DNA of 64,000 nucleotides from Rhododendron vialii (Eukaryota; Streptophyta; Magnoliopsida; Ericales; Ericaceae), in NCBI RefSeq assembly GCF_030253575.1, contig NC_080562.1, positions 30,025,852 through 30,089,851 on the forward strand, written 5' to 3'. The first letter of the stretch is position 1. The number at the start of each line of letters is the position of its first letter. Made by a program: the position numbers and the translations under genes. The notes under the pieces were generated by a model that searched no databases, was not told where the DNA came from, and saw only the letters and a program-made list of their open reading frames with translations. Below are positions 48,450-60,400 of the stretch, one piece after another.

Positions 48450-50600
48450 ATGGCGGATGGATCACAGCATCCATCAATACTCCGGAAGATGCATGGGCAA
48501 TCATATTTCTTCTCTCAGATTTCTCCCAACTTGCAATCCAGGAATGCTGGTTTACAAAATGTGACTAGTGCATACATGAATGGAGGTCTGCAGAGTCCTC
48601 TGTTGGCAGCATGCCAAGGCACTGGCCTGGAAATTGTATCACCGCTATCCCCTCTTTTTGTACAAGCTCCCTCGGAAAAAGGTTTTAAAGGTTTTATGGT
48701 GGACTTCCTCATGGGAGGAGTATCTGCTGCTGTATCCAAGACCGCTGCTGCTCCAATAGAGCGAGTTAAGCTCTTGATTCAGAATCAGGACGAGATGCTC
48801 AAAACTGGTCGACTTTCTGAACCATACAAGGGAATTGGTGACTGCTTCGCAAGAACTATCAAGGACGAAGGCATTATTGCTCTTTGGAGAGGCAACACTG
48901 CCAATGTGATCAGATACTTCCCAACCCAGGTTAGTCAAAATTCTTCTTGCATTGATATTTTTCCATTTAATAAGACTTAGCATAACAAAGTCTTGCTGTT
49001 TCTTTTGTTTCCTTTTTCTGTACAAAACTAGCTAGGGAACTATTATTCCATGGTCCAGAACGCATCTTCCAGAGCTAGGGATGCAAACAAACCAAGCAAG
49101 TTGATATTGTCTTCGTTTGTATAATCTGGAGTTGATTTAGGTCATCCAAGCTGCTTCATCCTGCCATTTGTGGAAGTCTGAATCACAAATTTTGCCTTAC
49201 TGATGTGATGTGATTTAATTTCCATTTTGACGTATCATTTAGTTGGCAGATCATGTGGTGATTTTGAGAATGGCTTGCGGAATACACAAATCCATGATCT
49301 TTTGAATTTTATCTCTTATTTTCTTGTATTTTTGTCCTTTTCAGGCCCTTAACTTTGCTTTCAAGGATTACTTCAAGAGTTTGTTTAATTTCAAGAAAGA
49401 TAAGGATGGTTACTGGAAGTGGTTTGCTGGGAACTTGGCATCAGGTGGTGCTGCTGGTGCTTCATCTCTTCTGTTTGTTTATTCCCTGGATTATGCTCGA
49501 ACACGTTTGGCTAATGATGCTAAAGCTGCCAAGAAGGGTGGTGAAAGGCAGTTTAATGGCTTAATTGATGTTTACAAGAAAACCCTCCAAACTGATGGCC
49601 TTGCTGGGCTTTATCGTGGATTCAACATCTCATGTGTGGGCATTATAGTTTACCGGGGGCTCTACTTTGGGATGTATGATTCCCTGAAACCGGTTGTTCT
49701 GGTTGATAAGTTGCAGGTAACTTTTTCTCGCTTTCATGTTCTATACTAAATAAAATAGGAGGGAACAAAAGTTTTGTGTCTTGGTTTTTTGCAATTGGAA
49801 ATGTCTATGCGTCAGATCTGTGTTATTCTCATGTCAAAGACGGGAATACTCTTATTTTCCGAAACTGTCTATACTCCTTTTTTCTGAGTGTATATTTTTG
49901 TTTTGTAAACGGTGTTTGCCCTGTCATAGAGCAAGTTATGCATATTGTATTAGTGTTATGCATTCAAACTGCACGATATGCTTTCGAGGTGAATGTGTAT
50001 AATTTTGGACACGTCTTATATCCTTATGAGTCTTGGGTACCATAAATAGTTGCTTTGGACATTTATAAGAGTCCAAACATATATTTTGATTAAAGACTTG
50101 GACACTTGGTAGTTCAAAGCGGTTATTCTTCTGCATCATCCTCACTGTATGACTTTTGTTCTCCTGTCTCGGCCTTGAACCCATTTGTGATTTTTGTCCC
50201 ACTGTGGATGGCATTAGTTTTAATGCTTTTGAACCCTTTGCTCTGCCATAGCAACTTTCTGTTAGGGCATTCATGAATTGTTCGTGTTTGATATCTGCAG
50301 GATAGTTTCTTGGCGAGTTTCTTGCTGGGATGGGGGATCACCATTGGTGCAGGATTGGCCTCTTACCCAATTGACACCGTTCGGAGAAGGATGATGATGA
50401 CTTCAGGAGAAGCTGTCAAGTATAAGAGCTCCCTTGATGCATTCTCTCAAATCGTGAAGAATGAAGGTCCTAAATCACTCTTTAAGGGTGCTGGAGCAAA
50501 CATCTTACGAGCTGTTGCAGGAGCTGGAGTGCTCGCCGGCTACGACAAGTTGCAGCTCGTTCTTCTTGGTAAGAAATATGGTTCTGGCGGTGGTGGTTAA
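48450..50600 (+). CDS. AAC: Mitochondrial ADP/ATP carrier
   Basis: Three coding exons (48450-48929, 49345-49716, 50301-50600) give 383 residues, the usual length of plant carriers with an N-terminal extension. It exchanges ADP for ATP across the inner mitochondrial membrane. About 80 residues precede the carrier core, as in plant AACs, and are probably removed. Three mitochondrial-carrier repeats each have their signature: PIERVK after the first odd helix, SLDYARTR in the second and PIDTVRRR in the third. The nucleotide-carrier signature RRRMMM is at 312-317. Exon boundaries separate the repeats cleanly (FPTQ|ALNF and DKLQ|DSFL). The upstream leader intron may affect expression. Confidence 0.95.
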
Positions 50601-51667
50601 TATGTCCATGGTGATGATGATGACGTTGATAAAGTATGGTATGGTTATTTAGGTTAATTATGTGTTGTTTGGAACATTTTGTACGAACTATGGTGCCTTT
50701 GATATATGTCTCCGAGTTTTTTTCATACTAGTCCTTACCTATATGCATCTTCATGCACTAGAGCTGGAGATTTTATTTTAGTGGCCATTTTGGAGAGAAG
50801 TAATTAGACAATGGTTAGTCAACTGTGATGTGTTTGGGAACGTACTCTTGTTTGTGGCTTTCAAGTTATTGCAATGAACTATTCTGAGAATTACTTATGG
50901 ATACATTATGAATACTTTTATGGGTGATCACTGTTTGTTTTCCTCGGTGTTCGGCCGACTAGACCACGCCTAGGTGGCGTAGGTGCTTGGCGGTGGTCTA
51001 ACGCCTTGATTAGGCAGTTGACTATTCGGCGCCTAGGGACTAGGTGGTCAAGTCTAGGCGCCCCCTTGTCCGCCCGACTAGCGCCTAGTGATTTTTTAGA
51101 ACATGGTTATCTTCATAATAACTGATGTCAGCAAGTTATCAAAGTTATTTAAGCTGATGAACTGAAGACGAAGAGGAAGTCATGAAAGTTATCCTAGTTG
51201 ATACATAGTTAAAGGCGCACCTCTTAGGCGCGAGGTGCATCAAGGCGCTGGGTTAGTGCCTTGACTGAGCCCAGGCGAGGCGCCTTCAATAAAATGCAGC
51301 GAAGGTGAGAAAAGGCGCCCCTATTTCAGTTTTAATCACAGCCATAGGATGAAAGCTGGGTTAAACGTATTACTTCCACTCCTTCAGCCTTCACTTCTGT
51401 TGATTGTAAATCTCTCCTCTCTCGATCACTAGAGACGAAAATAGCACATATATCTTCTTATCATCGATCGATCTTCTCTCTACTCTCTCTATTCTCGGTC
51501 CTCTCCTCTTTACTCTCCTCTCGTCTCTTCTCTCTCGATCATTAGTCCATCTTCTCTCTTCAAGGATATAGTTGACATATATTACTGTATATGAAAATGA
51601 AAAAGCTTTTTTTTTTTCAATGTTTACAGAAACACACACACACACACACATATATAGAGAGAGAGAG
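50601..51667. other. 3' flank of AAC with 'CGCCTAG'-rich repeats
   Basis: 50950-51090 and 51200-51330 are GC-rich islands packed with 'gcgcctag', 'aggcgc' and 'ggcgaggcgcc' motifs. The remainder is AT-rich with CT stretches (51410-51550). No gene is recognised. Confidence 0.45.
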
Positions 51668-52039
51668 TAAGCTTCTAATGCGGACCTCCGCATCCAAGCA
51701 AAGTGCGGACCTCCCCTTTTCCGATTGAATTTCAATGATCCGAGTCGCTCAATGTGTTCAGAACGTGATTTTAAGGGTACCCACAAGAAATCAGCAAAAA
51801 AAAAAATCAGGAAGGGCTTCATCCGAGCAGCTTTTGTTTATTTTTTATTGAATGGTTCAAATAAAAACTGCTCAAATCAAGCCCTTCCCGGTCATTTATT
51901 TCCCGATTTCTCGCGGCTGCCCTTAAAATCACGTTTTGAACACATTAAACGGCTCGGATCATCAAAATTCAATCGGAAAAGGGGAGAAATGGGGTGGTCC
52001 GCACTTTGCTTGGATGCGGAGGTCCGCATTAGAAGCTTA
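51668..52039. mobile_element. Foldback MITE, copy A
   Basis: 372 bp. The terminal TAAGCTTCTAATGCGG is exactly inverted at the other end. The arms stay complementary almost to the centre ('gattttaagggtaccc', 'gggcttcatccgagcag'). It is flanked by CA/TA/GA repeats on the left and TG/TA repeats on the right, so no target duplication can be read. Confidence 0.8.
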
Positions 52040-52060
52040 CTGTGTGTGTATATATATATA

Positions 52061-52417
52061 TAGTTCTTTTCAGGTCCGGACGCCTTACGGTGTGGACCGT
52101 CCGGACCTCCCATTTTCTGATCGATTTTCGATGATCCAAGCCGCTCAATGTGATTAGAACGTGATTTTAAGGGTATCCGCGAGAAATCAGCAAAAAAAAA
52201 TGATCGGGGATGACTTGATCCGAACAGTTTTTTATTGAACGGTTTAGTAAAAAACTACTCGGATCAAGCCCTTTCCGATCATTTTTTTTGCTGATTTCTT
52301 GCAAGTGCCCTTAAAATCACATTCTGAACACATTAACCGGCTCGGATTATCGCAAATTGATCGGAAAATGAAAAATCTGGACCATAAGAAAATCTGGGCG
52401 AGTGGACCTGAAAACTA
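52061..52417. mobile_element. Foldback MITE, copy B
   Basis: 357 bp. The inverted ends are TAGTT(C)TTTTCAGGTCC. The interior matches copy A (52061-52417 vs 51668-52039): 'gatgatcc.agccgctcaatg', 'gtgattttaagggta' and the mirrored arm. It starts 21 bp after copy A, separated only by TG/TA repeat, and is again followed by TG/TA repeat. Confidence 0.8.
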
Positions 52418-54064
52418 CTGTGTGTGTGTGTATATATATGTATATATAAGAGTGTTGTTTGTGTACATATAATTAGGCTACATAGTATTGGTGTATGCTA
52501 TTTTTCCTTCTTTTTTTTTTTTTGCCCAGGTGCGCTTTGCTTCAAAAAAGCGCACATCGCCTTGTGCCTCTCGCCTAGGCCCCAACAGATCTTTGTGCCT
52601 CTGTGAGCCTCATGCCCGCATATACTTTTATTTCTCTTTGGCCTATCCCTTTGTTTTGGTACTTCAGAGGACATAGCCTAGGGAGAGGGATCTTGCATAT
52701 GATGAGACTTGGACCCTTAACCTCTTGATGATAAATAAAATTTCCGGCCAACTGATCTATCCCTTATGCGGATCAAAAAAAAAAATCTATCCCGTATTGC
52801 TTACTACCGGGCTAGCCCATTGGCTCCTTTGGCACGACGTATGTTAGTGCCAGTGTCACTGTCAGGTGATGACACAGGCACATGGGATTACTCGATTTGT
52901 TTTTGGGCTTTCCATTTCGACTCGTAGAGGTTGTTGACGTTGGGATTGTTCATTTTGTTGTATGCCTGTTAACTTCCTTTACATGAATGAATGTCTAGTT
53001 TGCTATATGATCTATCATTCTTCATATTTGTGGATTTTTTTCTCTTGTTGACATTGGAAAAATTAAATCCCACTCGTAAAGATGCGAATCGCCCTCTCTA
53101 TTTTCTGCTAGTCGCTCTCTCTATTTTCCGCTAGTCGCTGACAATAGATGTATAGCGTTAGTCATCATTTCTTCATTTTTGTTTGAATTATCTCTTAGGT
53201 TCTCGGGCATGTTAATGTCCGGGTAGCAAGACTAGGCAAATATGCCAGGGTGAAACTCCCTCCCTGTCCATGCGGTAGCGAGTTTGAGCCTCCTTTGCGG
53301 TAGTAATCTTGTGAACTAAATGCCTTACGTGGGGGTACTCTTGTAAAACTAAAACTCGCGCCTTAGTGAGGCTATATATGGTGACGGATTGTCCTTTCCA
53401 AGATGGTAGCTATTTTGCAAGCAAGAGCACCTCCAGCCGAACATAGCACATCGGCTAGGAACCTTGTAGTTGCGCTTAAGGGGGTCATTACGCACGGTCG
53501 TCCTTCGCAACCGGTTCATCCGGGAAAGCACAAAACAAAGGAAAAAAGTGAACTTGTAACTGTCATATGTCTGAAGCTAGTCTACTACTTTGATCACCTC
53601 AAGACCTTTGCCGGAAAACATGATACCATCCCTTCATTTTCAAGAAAACAAATCTTCTCTTTGTCTCTCATGGGTCGCTGAATCTGTCTCTCTCCTGCTC
53701 CACTACAAACAACTGCGAAAGCTACAGGGAAGGAAGTAAGTCGTTATCATGCCCATTATCCTCTCTCTCAATTTTCACAAGAGCATTTCCTGCAACTGGT
53801 TTTTGAAAACATGTTGAAAACAATACATATTAGTAGTCATTTTGTAACGGTTAACGGTCGCTGTAACTAGTCGTCGTGATAGTTCCTTAAAACATGTTGT
53901 AAAAATTCTGTGAAGGAAATCAAGTGTTGGTAGCAGTAGGCATGGACACTATGATCGATTAGGAGACCGAAAACTTGGTTTTGAAAATGAAAGAAACTGC
54001 TTACAAAAACAGAGAAATCTCGCAACACTTCCACACCCAAAACCCTTGAGAGATAATAACAACA
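52418..54064. other. Repeat-rich upstream region of the LRR gene
   Basis: 52525-52620 has another 'gcgc...cgcctaggcc' repeat, possibly the far end of the one at 51200. A SINE-like unit lies at 52690-52785. 53085-53140 has two copies of a 'cgctctctctattttc.gctagt' unit. 53700-54064 is the likely promoter of the LRR gene, with no recognised motif. No gene is seen. Confidence 0.45.
52690..52785 (-). mobile_element. tRNA-derived SINE-like unit
   Basis: On the minus strand, TAGATCAGTTGGCC (52759-52746) resembles the pol III A box TRGCNNAGTNGG. GGGTCCAAGTCTC (52716-52704) resembles the B box GGTTCGANTCC. The spacing of about 30 bp is right for a tRNA-derived head. The tail and target duplication are not resolved. 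Confidence 0.4.
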
Positions 54065-55291
54065 ATGGTTAATTCACTCTCTTCTACCCTCCTAACCACT
54101 TTCTTAGTTCTCTCACTCTTCCACCTCTCTTCCTTCCACAACAATCTAGCCGCGAAGCACATCCACCACAGCTACTCCTCTGCCAACCTCCACCACCACC
54201 ACCACCATATACCCACCCCGTATAAAACCACCAAAGCCAACACCACCATATCGAACCCTCGACTCCAACAAGCTTACATTGCTCTCCAAGCATGGAAAAG
54301 GGTAATCTTCTATGACCCGAACAACTTCACGTCCGATTGGGTGGGTGAGTCCGTCTGCAACTACACCGGAGTATTCTGCAGCAACCTTCCCAACGCCACC
54401 AAACCCACCATCACCGTAGCCGGAATTGACCTCAACTCCGCAAACATTGCCGGACTCCTCCCCCCTGAGCTCGGCCTCCTCTCCGACCTCGCCCTGATCC
54501 ACCTCAACAGCAACCGATTCTGTGGACTAGTCCCACAAACTCTATCGAACCTTTCTCTCCTATTCGAGCTCGACCTCAGTAACAACAGACTCGTCGGCCC
54601 TTTTCCCACCGTCGTCCTCTCTCTTCCCAGTCTCCAGTACCTCGATCTCCGTTACAATGAATTCGAAGGCCCACTTCCTCCCCAGCTCTTTAGTAAATCA
54701 TTTGATGCTATTTTCCTCAATAACAATGGGTTCACTTCCTCAATTCCACCAAATCTCGGTAAAAGCTCTGCAACTGTTATAGTTTTTGCAAACAACAACT
54801 TTGGTGGTTGTCTCCCGCCAAGCATTTCAAACTTCGCCGATACATTGGAAGAATTGGTTCTAATCAACACAAATTTATCTGGGTGTGTGCCACCTGAAGT
54901 GGGATTTCTGTATAAATTGAAACTATTAGATTTGAGTTCGAACAGACTGGAGGGTCCGATTCCGTATAGTATTTCAGGGTTAGCTCATTTGGAGCAGCTG
55001 AATGTAGCCCACAATTACATGAGTGGAAACGTGCCAGAAGGGGTTTGTATTTTGCCAAACTTGGTGAATTTCACTTATTCTTACAACTTTTTCTGTGAGG
55101 AAGAGGGGGTTTGCCGGAACTTGACTTCCAAAGGGGTGGTGTTCGACGATCGACGGAATTGTTTGCCGGAAAAGCCGCTTCAGAGGACCAAGGAGCAGTG
55201 TGATCCTGTGGTTGAGCATCCTGTGGATTGCTATCACTATCCCTGCGGTGGTGCCCCGGTGGCGCAGGCTCCAGCTCCTATCCATGCCTAA
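54065..55291 (+). CDS. LRX-like leucine-rich repeat secreted protein, no extensin tail
   Basis: An intronless 408-residue protein. It opens with a signal peptide (residues 1-~29), then a His-rich stretch with six His at 43-48. The LRX/PEX-type N-cap NPRLQQAYIALQAWK (64-78) and SDW...CNY.GVFC (90-105) follow. About ten LRRs run from ~117 to 340 (GLLSDLALIHLNSNRFCG, LFELDLSNNRLVGPFP, LQYLDLRYNEFEGPLP). A C-terminal Cys-rich cap (ERxQC-like KEQCDP, VDCYHYPCGG) closes the fold. In classical LRX proteins a long Ser-Pro4 extensin domain follows and anchors the protein in the wall. Here the chain stops after a short APAPIHA tail. It probably acts in the cell wall, where LRX LRRs bind RALF peptides; that function is inferred. 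At4g28380-type LRR proteins are likely relatives. Confidence 0.9.
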   Translation: MVNSLSSTLLTTFLVLSLFHLSSFHNNLAAKHIHHSYSSANLHHHHHHIPTPYKTTKANTTISNPRLQQAYIALQAWKRVIFYDPNNFTSDWVGESVCNYTGVFCSNLPNATKPTITVAGIDLNSANIAGLLPPELGLLSDLALIHLNSNRFCGLVPQTLSNLSLLFELDLSNNRLVGPFPTVVLSLPSLQYLDLRYNEFEGPLPPQLFSKSFDAIFLNNNGFTSSIPPNLGKSSATVIVFANNNFGGCLPPSISNFADTLEELVLINTNLSGCVPPEVGFLYKLKLLDLSSNRLEGPIPYSISGLAHLEQLNVAHNYMSGNVPEGVCILPNLVNFTYSYNFFCEEEGVCRNLTSKGVVFDDRRNCLPEKPLQRTKEQCDPVVEHPVDCYHYPCGGAPVAQAPAPIHA

Positions 55292-57426
55292 TTAGTGAGT
55301 AACAAACTAGAATAAAGATTCAAATTTGAATCTGCAAGTCTGTTGTGAACAATTTTAGTTTTGAGTCTGTACATTTGTGTGAGTTTTTACGCCTGTTTAT
55401 GTTTTGCTAAAGTGTCCTGGTGAGTGGGTCGTCTTTATAATATGTACATCATCATCTTGGATATACCTTTAAAAGTTTGAAAAATGAAAATTATTTGAGC
55501 GGTTGTCGAAGCTCATCCGCAAATAAAAGAGCTAATAAGTTGCACGATGCATTTATAACCTATCTAAACTTTTTTGCCCAGAAGCTCATACCGGTAAGAA
55601 AGAGTAACTCTTGCCAATAAAAGTTGCCAATAAAATCCGAGCCATTGAATGTTGCAATATATGATCCAGATTTAGGCTGACTCGTCCAATTAAGGACCAG
55701 AGATAATCCAATTCCTTTTGAGACCGACTTGTAATATTACACGTCAAAAGGTAGAAAAATCGGACGAGACAGTCTACTCAAGTCTAGAAAAATTTACCAC
55801 CCGAATTGATGAATCCATGTTCTCCGGAAAAAACCCCAATTACCTGTGTTTGGCTTGCGGAAGTTTTCAAAACAAGCTTAAACAGTGTGCTACCAACTTG
55901 ATGAGCTTAAAAGGTTTCAAAAACCGAACCACTAAGCTTCGATCGATTAAAGCTCATTTGTCTACAACTTGACCAAATTGAAAACAAAGCTTGTAAAAGT
56001 TTCCAAATCAAATGTAATCAACCCATTAAAATGACCAATTCGTATCAATTCTTCGGCAAAGATACGTTCTGGAAACAGGAGTGGACTCTGTCTTCTAAAA
56101 AAATAAATCACATCTTCAACAATAGTCTCCATTAATCTCACTCTATCTTCGGATAAAAAAAATAAATAAAATCTCACTCTATTGTACTTTCCAATCTCCA
56201 AAGGGTTTGTGAACTTGTGGTGAACATTCCAAAATCCAATCACCCTTACAATAAATGTACACTGATACAACGATACGGAAAGAGGAAGGAAAGAAAAGGA
56301 AAAAGGATATCTACATCAACTTGGCAGCTTCAAACTGCTTTTGGTTTTCTGCAGTAACCTAGAATTAACCTACTTCTTTAGAAAGAAAAATAAGTGTAGC
56401 GGTACAGCAAAGTACTATCGGAAGATTTACATCTTGGCATCGAAAAACAGGAACTATAATACACATCGTACAAACAACATTACTGAAGCCAGCTACAAAC
56501 AGTTGCGTAGTCGCAAAACCCCCAGATTTATTATGTTAATGATAGCATGTGCTGCTGAAAAATCTACAATTTTTTGCCACCTGAAATGAAATGGCATGGT
56601 AAGTACATAAATGAAAGATTGACCTGAGATGAAAACTACTACAAAAATTAGTCTCAACCAAATCACAGGGATAAGGAAATGCTAGCAAGCATGAATACAA
56701 AATGTATAACTAACAAAATTAAAATTCAGATGAATAATATATTTTTTAATTTTAAAACACTTGGATTAAAAAAAATTCTACACCATTTTGAGCCGCGTGT
56801 ATAATGGACATTGAAGTATTTCTGAAATACTCAAGACATTGTTTTCCCACATGTCATACGTGAAGTATGAAAATAATCAAACACTTTCCAAGAGTCTTCA
56901 TAACCCCAACAAAATTTAGGTTATGCGAAAAAAACAGCAGTCAGTGACCTAGTAATGCACTCATAGTCTGAACATTTGACCCTAGACAATAGGCAGGGCT
57001 CCCAATCCACCATCTACATGCCCTCTGGGGAAATCAAACTCTACCCTGCCCAATGGGAGAGACAGCAAAACCACCTGGCCCACAAGTTCTTTATGGCCGC
57101 TTGACTGGCCCGATGAGACACGGGACTGGATTCAATCCCGCGGGAGGTCAGTCCAGCCTTCCGATGCAACAATTGGTTGGACAACCAATTTAGCAAAACA
57201 TGGGGTATAAAGTACCTTAGCAAATGTTGCTAATCCCCACACAATCAGTTTGAGCGGATTGCTCATCCTATGGCAATATATATCCCTCACTAATAGTCCA
57301 GTAAAACATGGCCTAAAAGTTCACAACAGGCTAGCAATTCTTCTTTGTGTGAAAATATTACCTCAATTAACAGGTTTCACCATGTCAGTAATCCAGAGAT
57401 ATAAAGCATAAAGTAATATGATCTTC
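55292..57426. other. Intergenic DNA
   Basis: 2.1 kb between the LRR gene and the 3' end of the RING gene. No gene is recognised. 56990-57250 is a less AT-rich patch of unknown nature, possibly an old repeat. Confidence 0.4.
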
Positions 57427-60400
57427 TTAGGCTGGTGGGAGTGGACGCCGGCAAGTTGGACACTCCATCTTTATATCCATCCATCTTTGTAAACAACCAG
57501 AGTGGAAGAAATGATCACATGGCGTTACCTATCAAATGAAAATTGGAAAGTTGAGTCAATAATGCTCAAATAGAGATTGCATCTTTAACGGATTAAACCA
57601 GAAATAAAATACAATACCATGCAGTCATTAGCACGTTGAGGGAGATCAATGGAAGTCATGCAAATGACACAGTCGGTGGCATAATTTCCATCCTGCTCAA
57701 ACCTTCTATAATAGCTATATTTCTCAGGTAGGATCTGCAGCATCATATCAAGATAAAATCTTTGTCAAATCAGCCATTGCAACCTTAAGGCTAAAGTTAC
57801 ACATGCATCGCAATCCAATTGATGTTCTGCTTCTGTAAATGAAAAATAAAATGCAAAACAATAGCTGTAACGATGCGTGCTTCAGAGCAGAATAGTTTCT
57901 GCTTTCTTGTTTTACAAAGAAGATCGTGTCATTAATTGAACTTGTTAACAAAGCTACCCTACTAATGACAAATTCAAGCTCAATTGTAAACAATGACCAC
58001 TTTGTTTGGTTGTCAGTTTTGAGATAAAAAAAAGTTATATAGGTTTGCGTTGATCAACCAAGTACTTTGCATGCACAGTCATACAAGGCAACCTGTCTTA
58101 GGCCAAAGATGAGAAATAAATTTATTGTACAATAAAAGCCATCCGAAAGAAATGACAACTAGAAAGAGGGACAGTAGAAGTATTAGACCCTTCAGTTTAC
58201 CCGAACATATAATCCTAAAAGACCCACACAAACTAGCTGGGTCTAAAGCTGTTTGCTCCAAAGAACTCCAAGGTGCCACTGAAACAGTACAATGATTGAA
58301 TAGTCTGAGGACCTGATAAATGGATTTGCATATTAGAAGCTCTAACTTGCTGGTTTCACATTAGATGCCCCAAATTTACTTTTCCAGGCTCCCTATATTG
58401 TCGAAGTACTCTCCACTTAGTTCATCAACGCAACTCACACAATATCAGTTGTGAAAGCTTCCATCAAATTTCATGAATCCAAACCACATGGTGGTTAAAC
58501 GATTACTTTTGAACCACAAGGGAGTTGTGTTCTGAGGAATACTATGGGGCCTGAAGTATAATTACTTGTAGAGTGAAACAGTAAGGTCCCATACAAATTT
58601 TGGATCACGAGGGCCAAAATCGATGAGCTTCATAGAGGCAAGGTTAGGCCCATTTTGGCTCAGCAAGCTAATTCAATCAGCATTTCTTAAAGTGAGAACT
58701 GAATGAGCTATTCAAGAGGGCCAAAATCAACTTGTTCATCACTTAAACTGGGCTTGAATCGGTCAATAAAGAGGTACAGCTAACTAGTTACAAACACTTG
58801 GTTCATTTCCAGTCCTAGTTTGCGTAAAGGCATAAAGTAGTTGGAACTGTATTACAAAAATCACTTGATGAAGGCTCAAAAAAATTGAATCTTACTTGTG
58901 TGGGTACAAGTGCTTGTGGAACTGCAGATGAGCATATTCACATAGATAATCAAGGTCCATAATTACGAAATCTTGGGGTTTTAAAGAACGTTGTGGAATC
59001 AAAAAAATAAGAAAAGAAATAACCACAAGGAAGTCACTTGCATACTTGGGTCAAGCTTGCCCTATGGCAGAAATTCTTTGCATACCAAGATGGCATCTGA
59101 TTTTTTTGGTTTATAAGAAAGGTTCATATGTCCATCAAAAGTGTGGGTGAGAGCTCCTTGTGGAGGAAAGTCGAGATAGTACATAATTTTGTATTTGAGA
59201 ATACTATCGACTCTGTATACTATCAGTAAATAAAGCAAATATCATTATTGCAGCTTAAAAATGATCATGAATCAAACCTGACGAGGAATGAAACACCGAG
59301 ATCCAAGATAGTGCTGTACAAGAAGAATTGATGCTTGGAATCCCAGGAATACACCCAAACAAATACACCAAATCTTGTCCGGCTCAATGCGCATGAAGTT
59401 GTGAGGACAACCAAAGACATACAATGGAATAGCCAGCCTTGTGACAGTCATGCCTAATATGTAATGAGGATGCAATGGTTTCCTTGAGTCACGAACAACA
59501 TTGGTGATGATTTGAGGTATCCAAAAGGAGTGTATAAGGAGAAGAATAGGCCGCAAAAATTTATGAAACTCGTACATGACCAAAATGCCACCTAAAAGTA
59601 TCCCATCTGCAACATGGTGTTATAGTCAGTAACTTATGTAAATATCTTATACAAAGGTTTTCCAAGATTAAATAAGGAACTCAAGCCAGATCAGAGTGAG
59701 TTTTTTAATCACCACAAATGCAGTAACGGGTTGGAATTTCGAAATGCGGGGCGGTTCCGGGGACAACTAATTAGACACCTAAAAAAACACCTCATAGTTC
59801 CCGATCAAATTTTGATGATCCGAGTCGCTTAATGTGATCAAAACGTGATTTTAAGGTTACCCGCGAGAAATTAGCAAAAATAATGACCTGGAAAGGCTTG
59901 ATCTGAGCAGTTTTTAGCTTAGATTTGATGAACGGTTCAATTAAAAACTGCTCAAAATAAGCACTTCCCGGTCATATTTTTTGCTAATTTCTTGGGGGCA
60001 CCCTTAAAATCACATTCTACACACATTGAACGGTTCGGATCATAAAAATTTGATCGGAAACTATGAGATTGAGATTTGGGGTGTTTTTTTGGGTGTCCCT
60101 TGAACCGCCCCGTTCTAAATGATATGCAAAAGCATATGGTAATGAAGGAAAAACTGCATAGTGACCTCAAATAATTTAGTCTGAGAATTGAAAGCGAATC
60201 CCTATATTGCCATTGAGGAAGGTCAAGAAGTTATTTGGTATGTGGGGCCTACTTGTAGCCGTAGGTGGATCATGTTTACTTTGAGCACCATCATTGCCCA
60301 ACTTTTCAAATTTTCTGTGGAAGTCCCTCTTCTTCCAATCAACAGAGTGATTTGGAATGATTGTGCTGATGTCATCACTCTGCTAAACTGCCTGGGTCTT

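Noticed and set aside
54084-54609. Minus-strand Gly-rich frames opposite the LRR gene
   Set aside because: Antisense shadows of the His/Pro/Leu-rich LRR coding strand.
56990-57250. GC-richer patch considered as an RNA gene or LTR
   Set aside because: No tRNA-like arms, no LTR termini and no repeat partner in the window.
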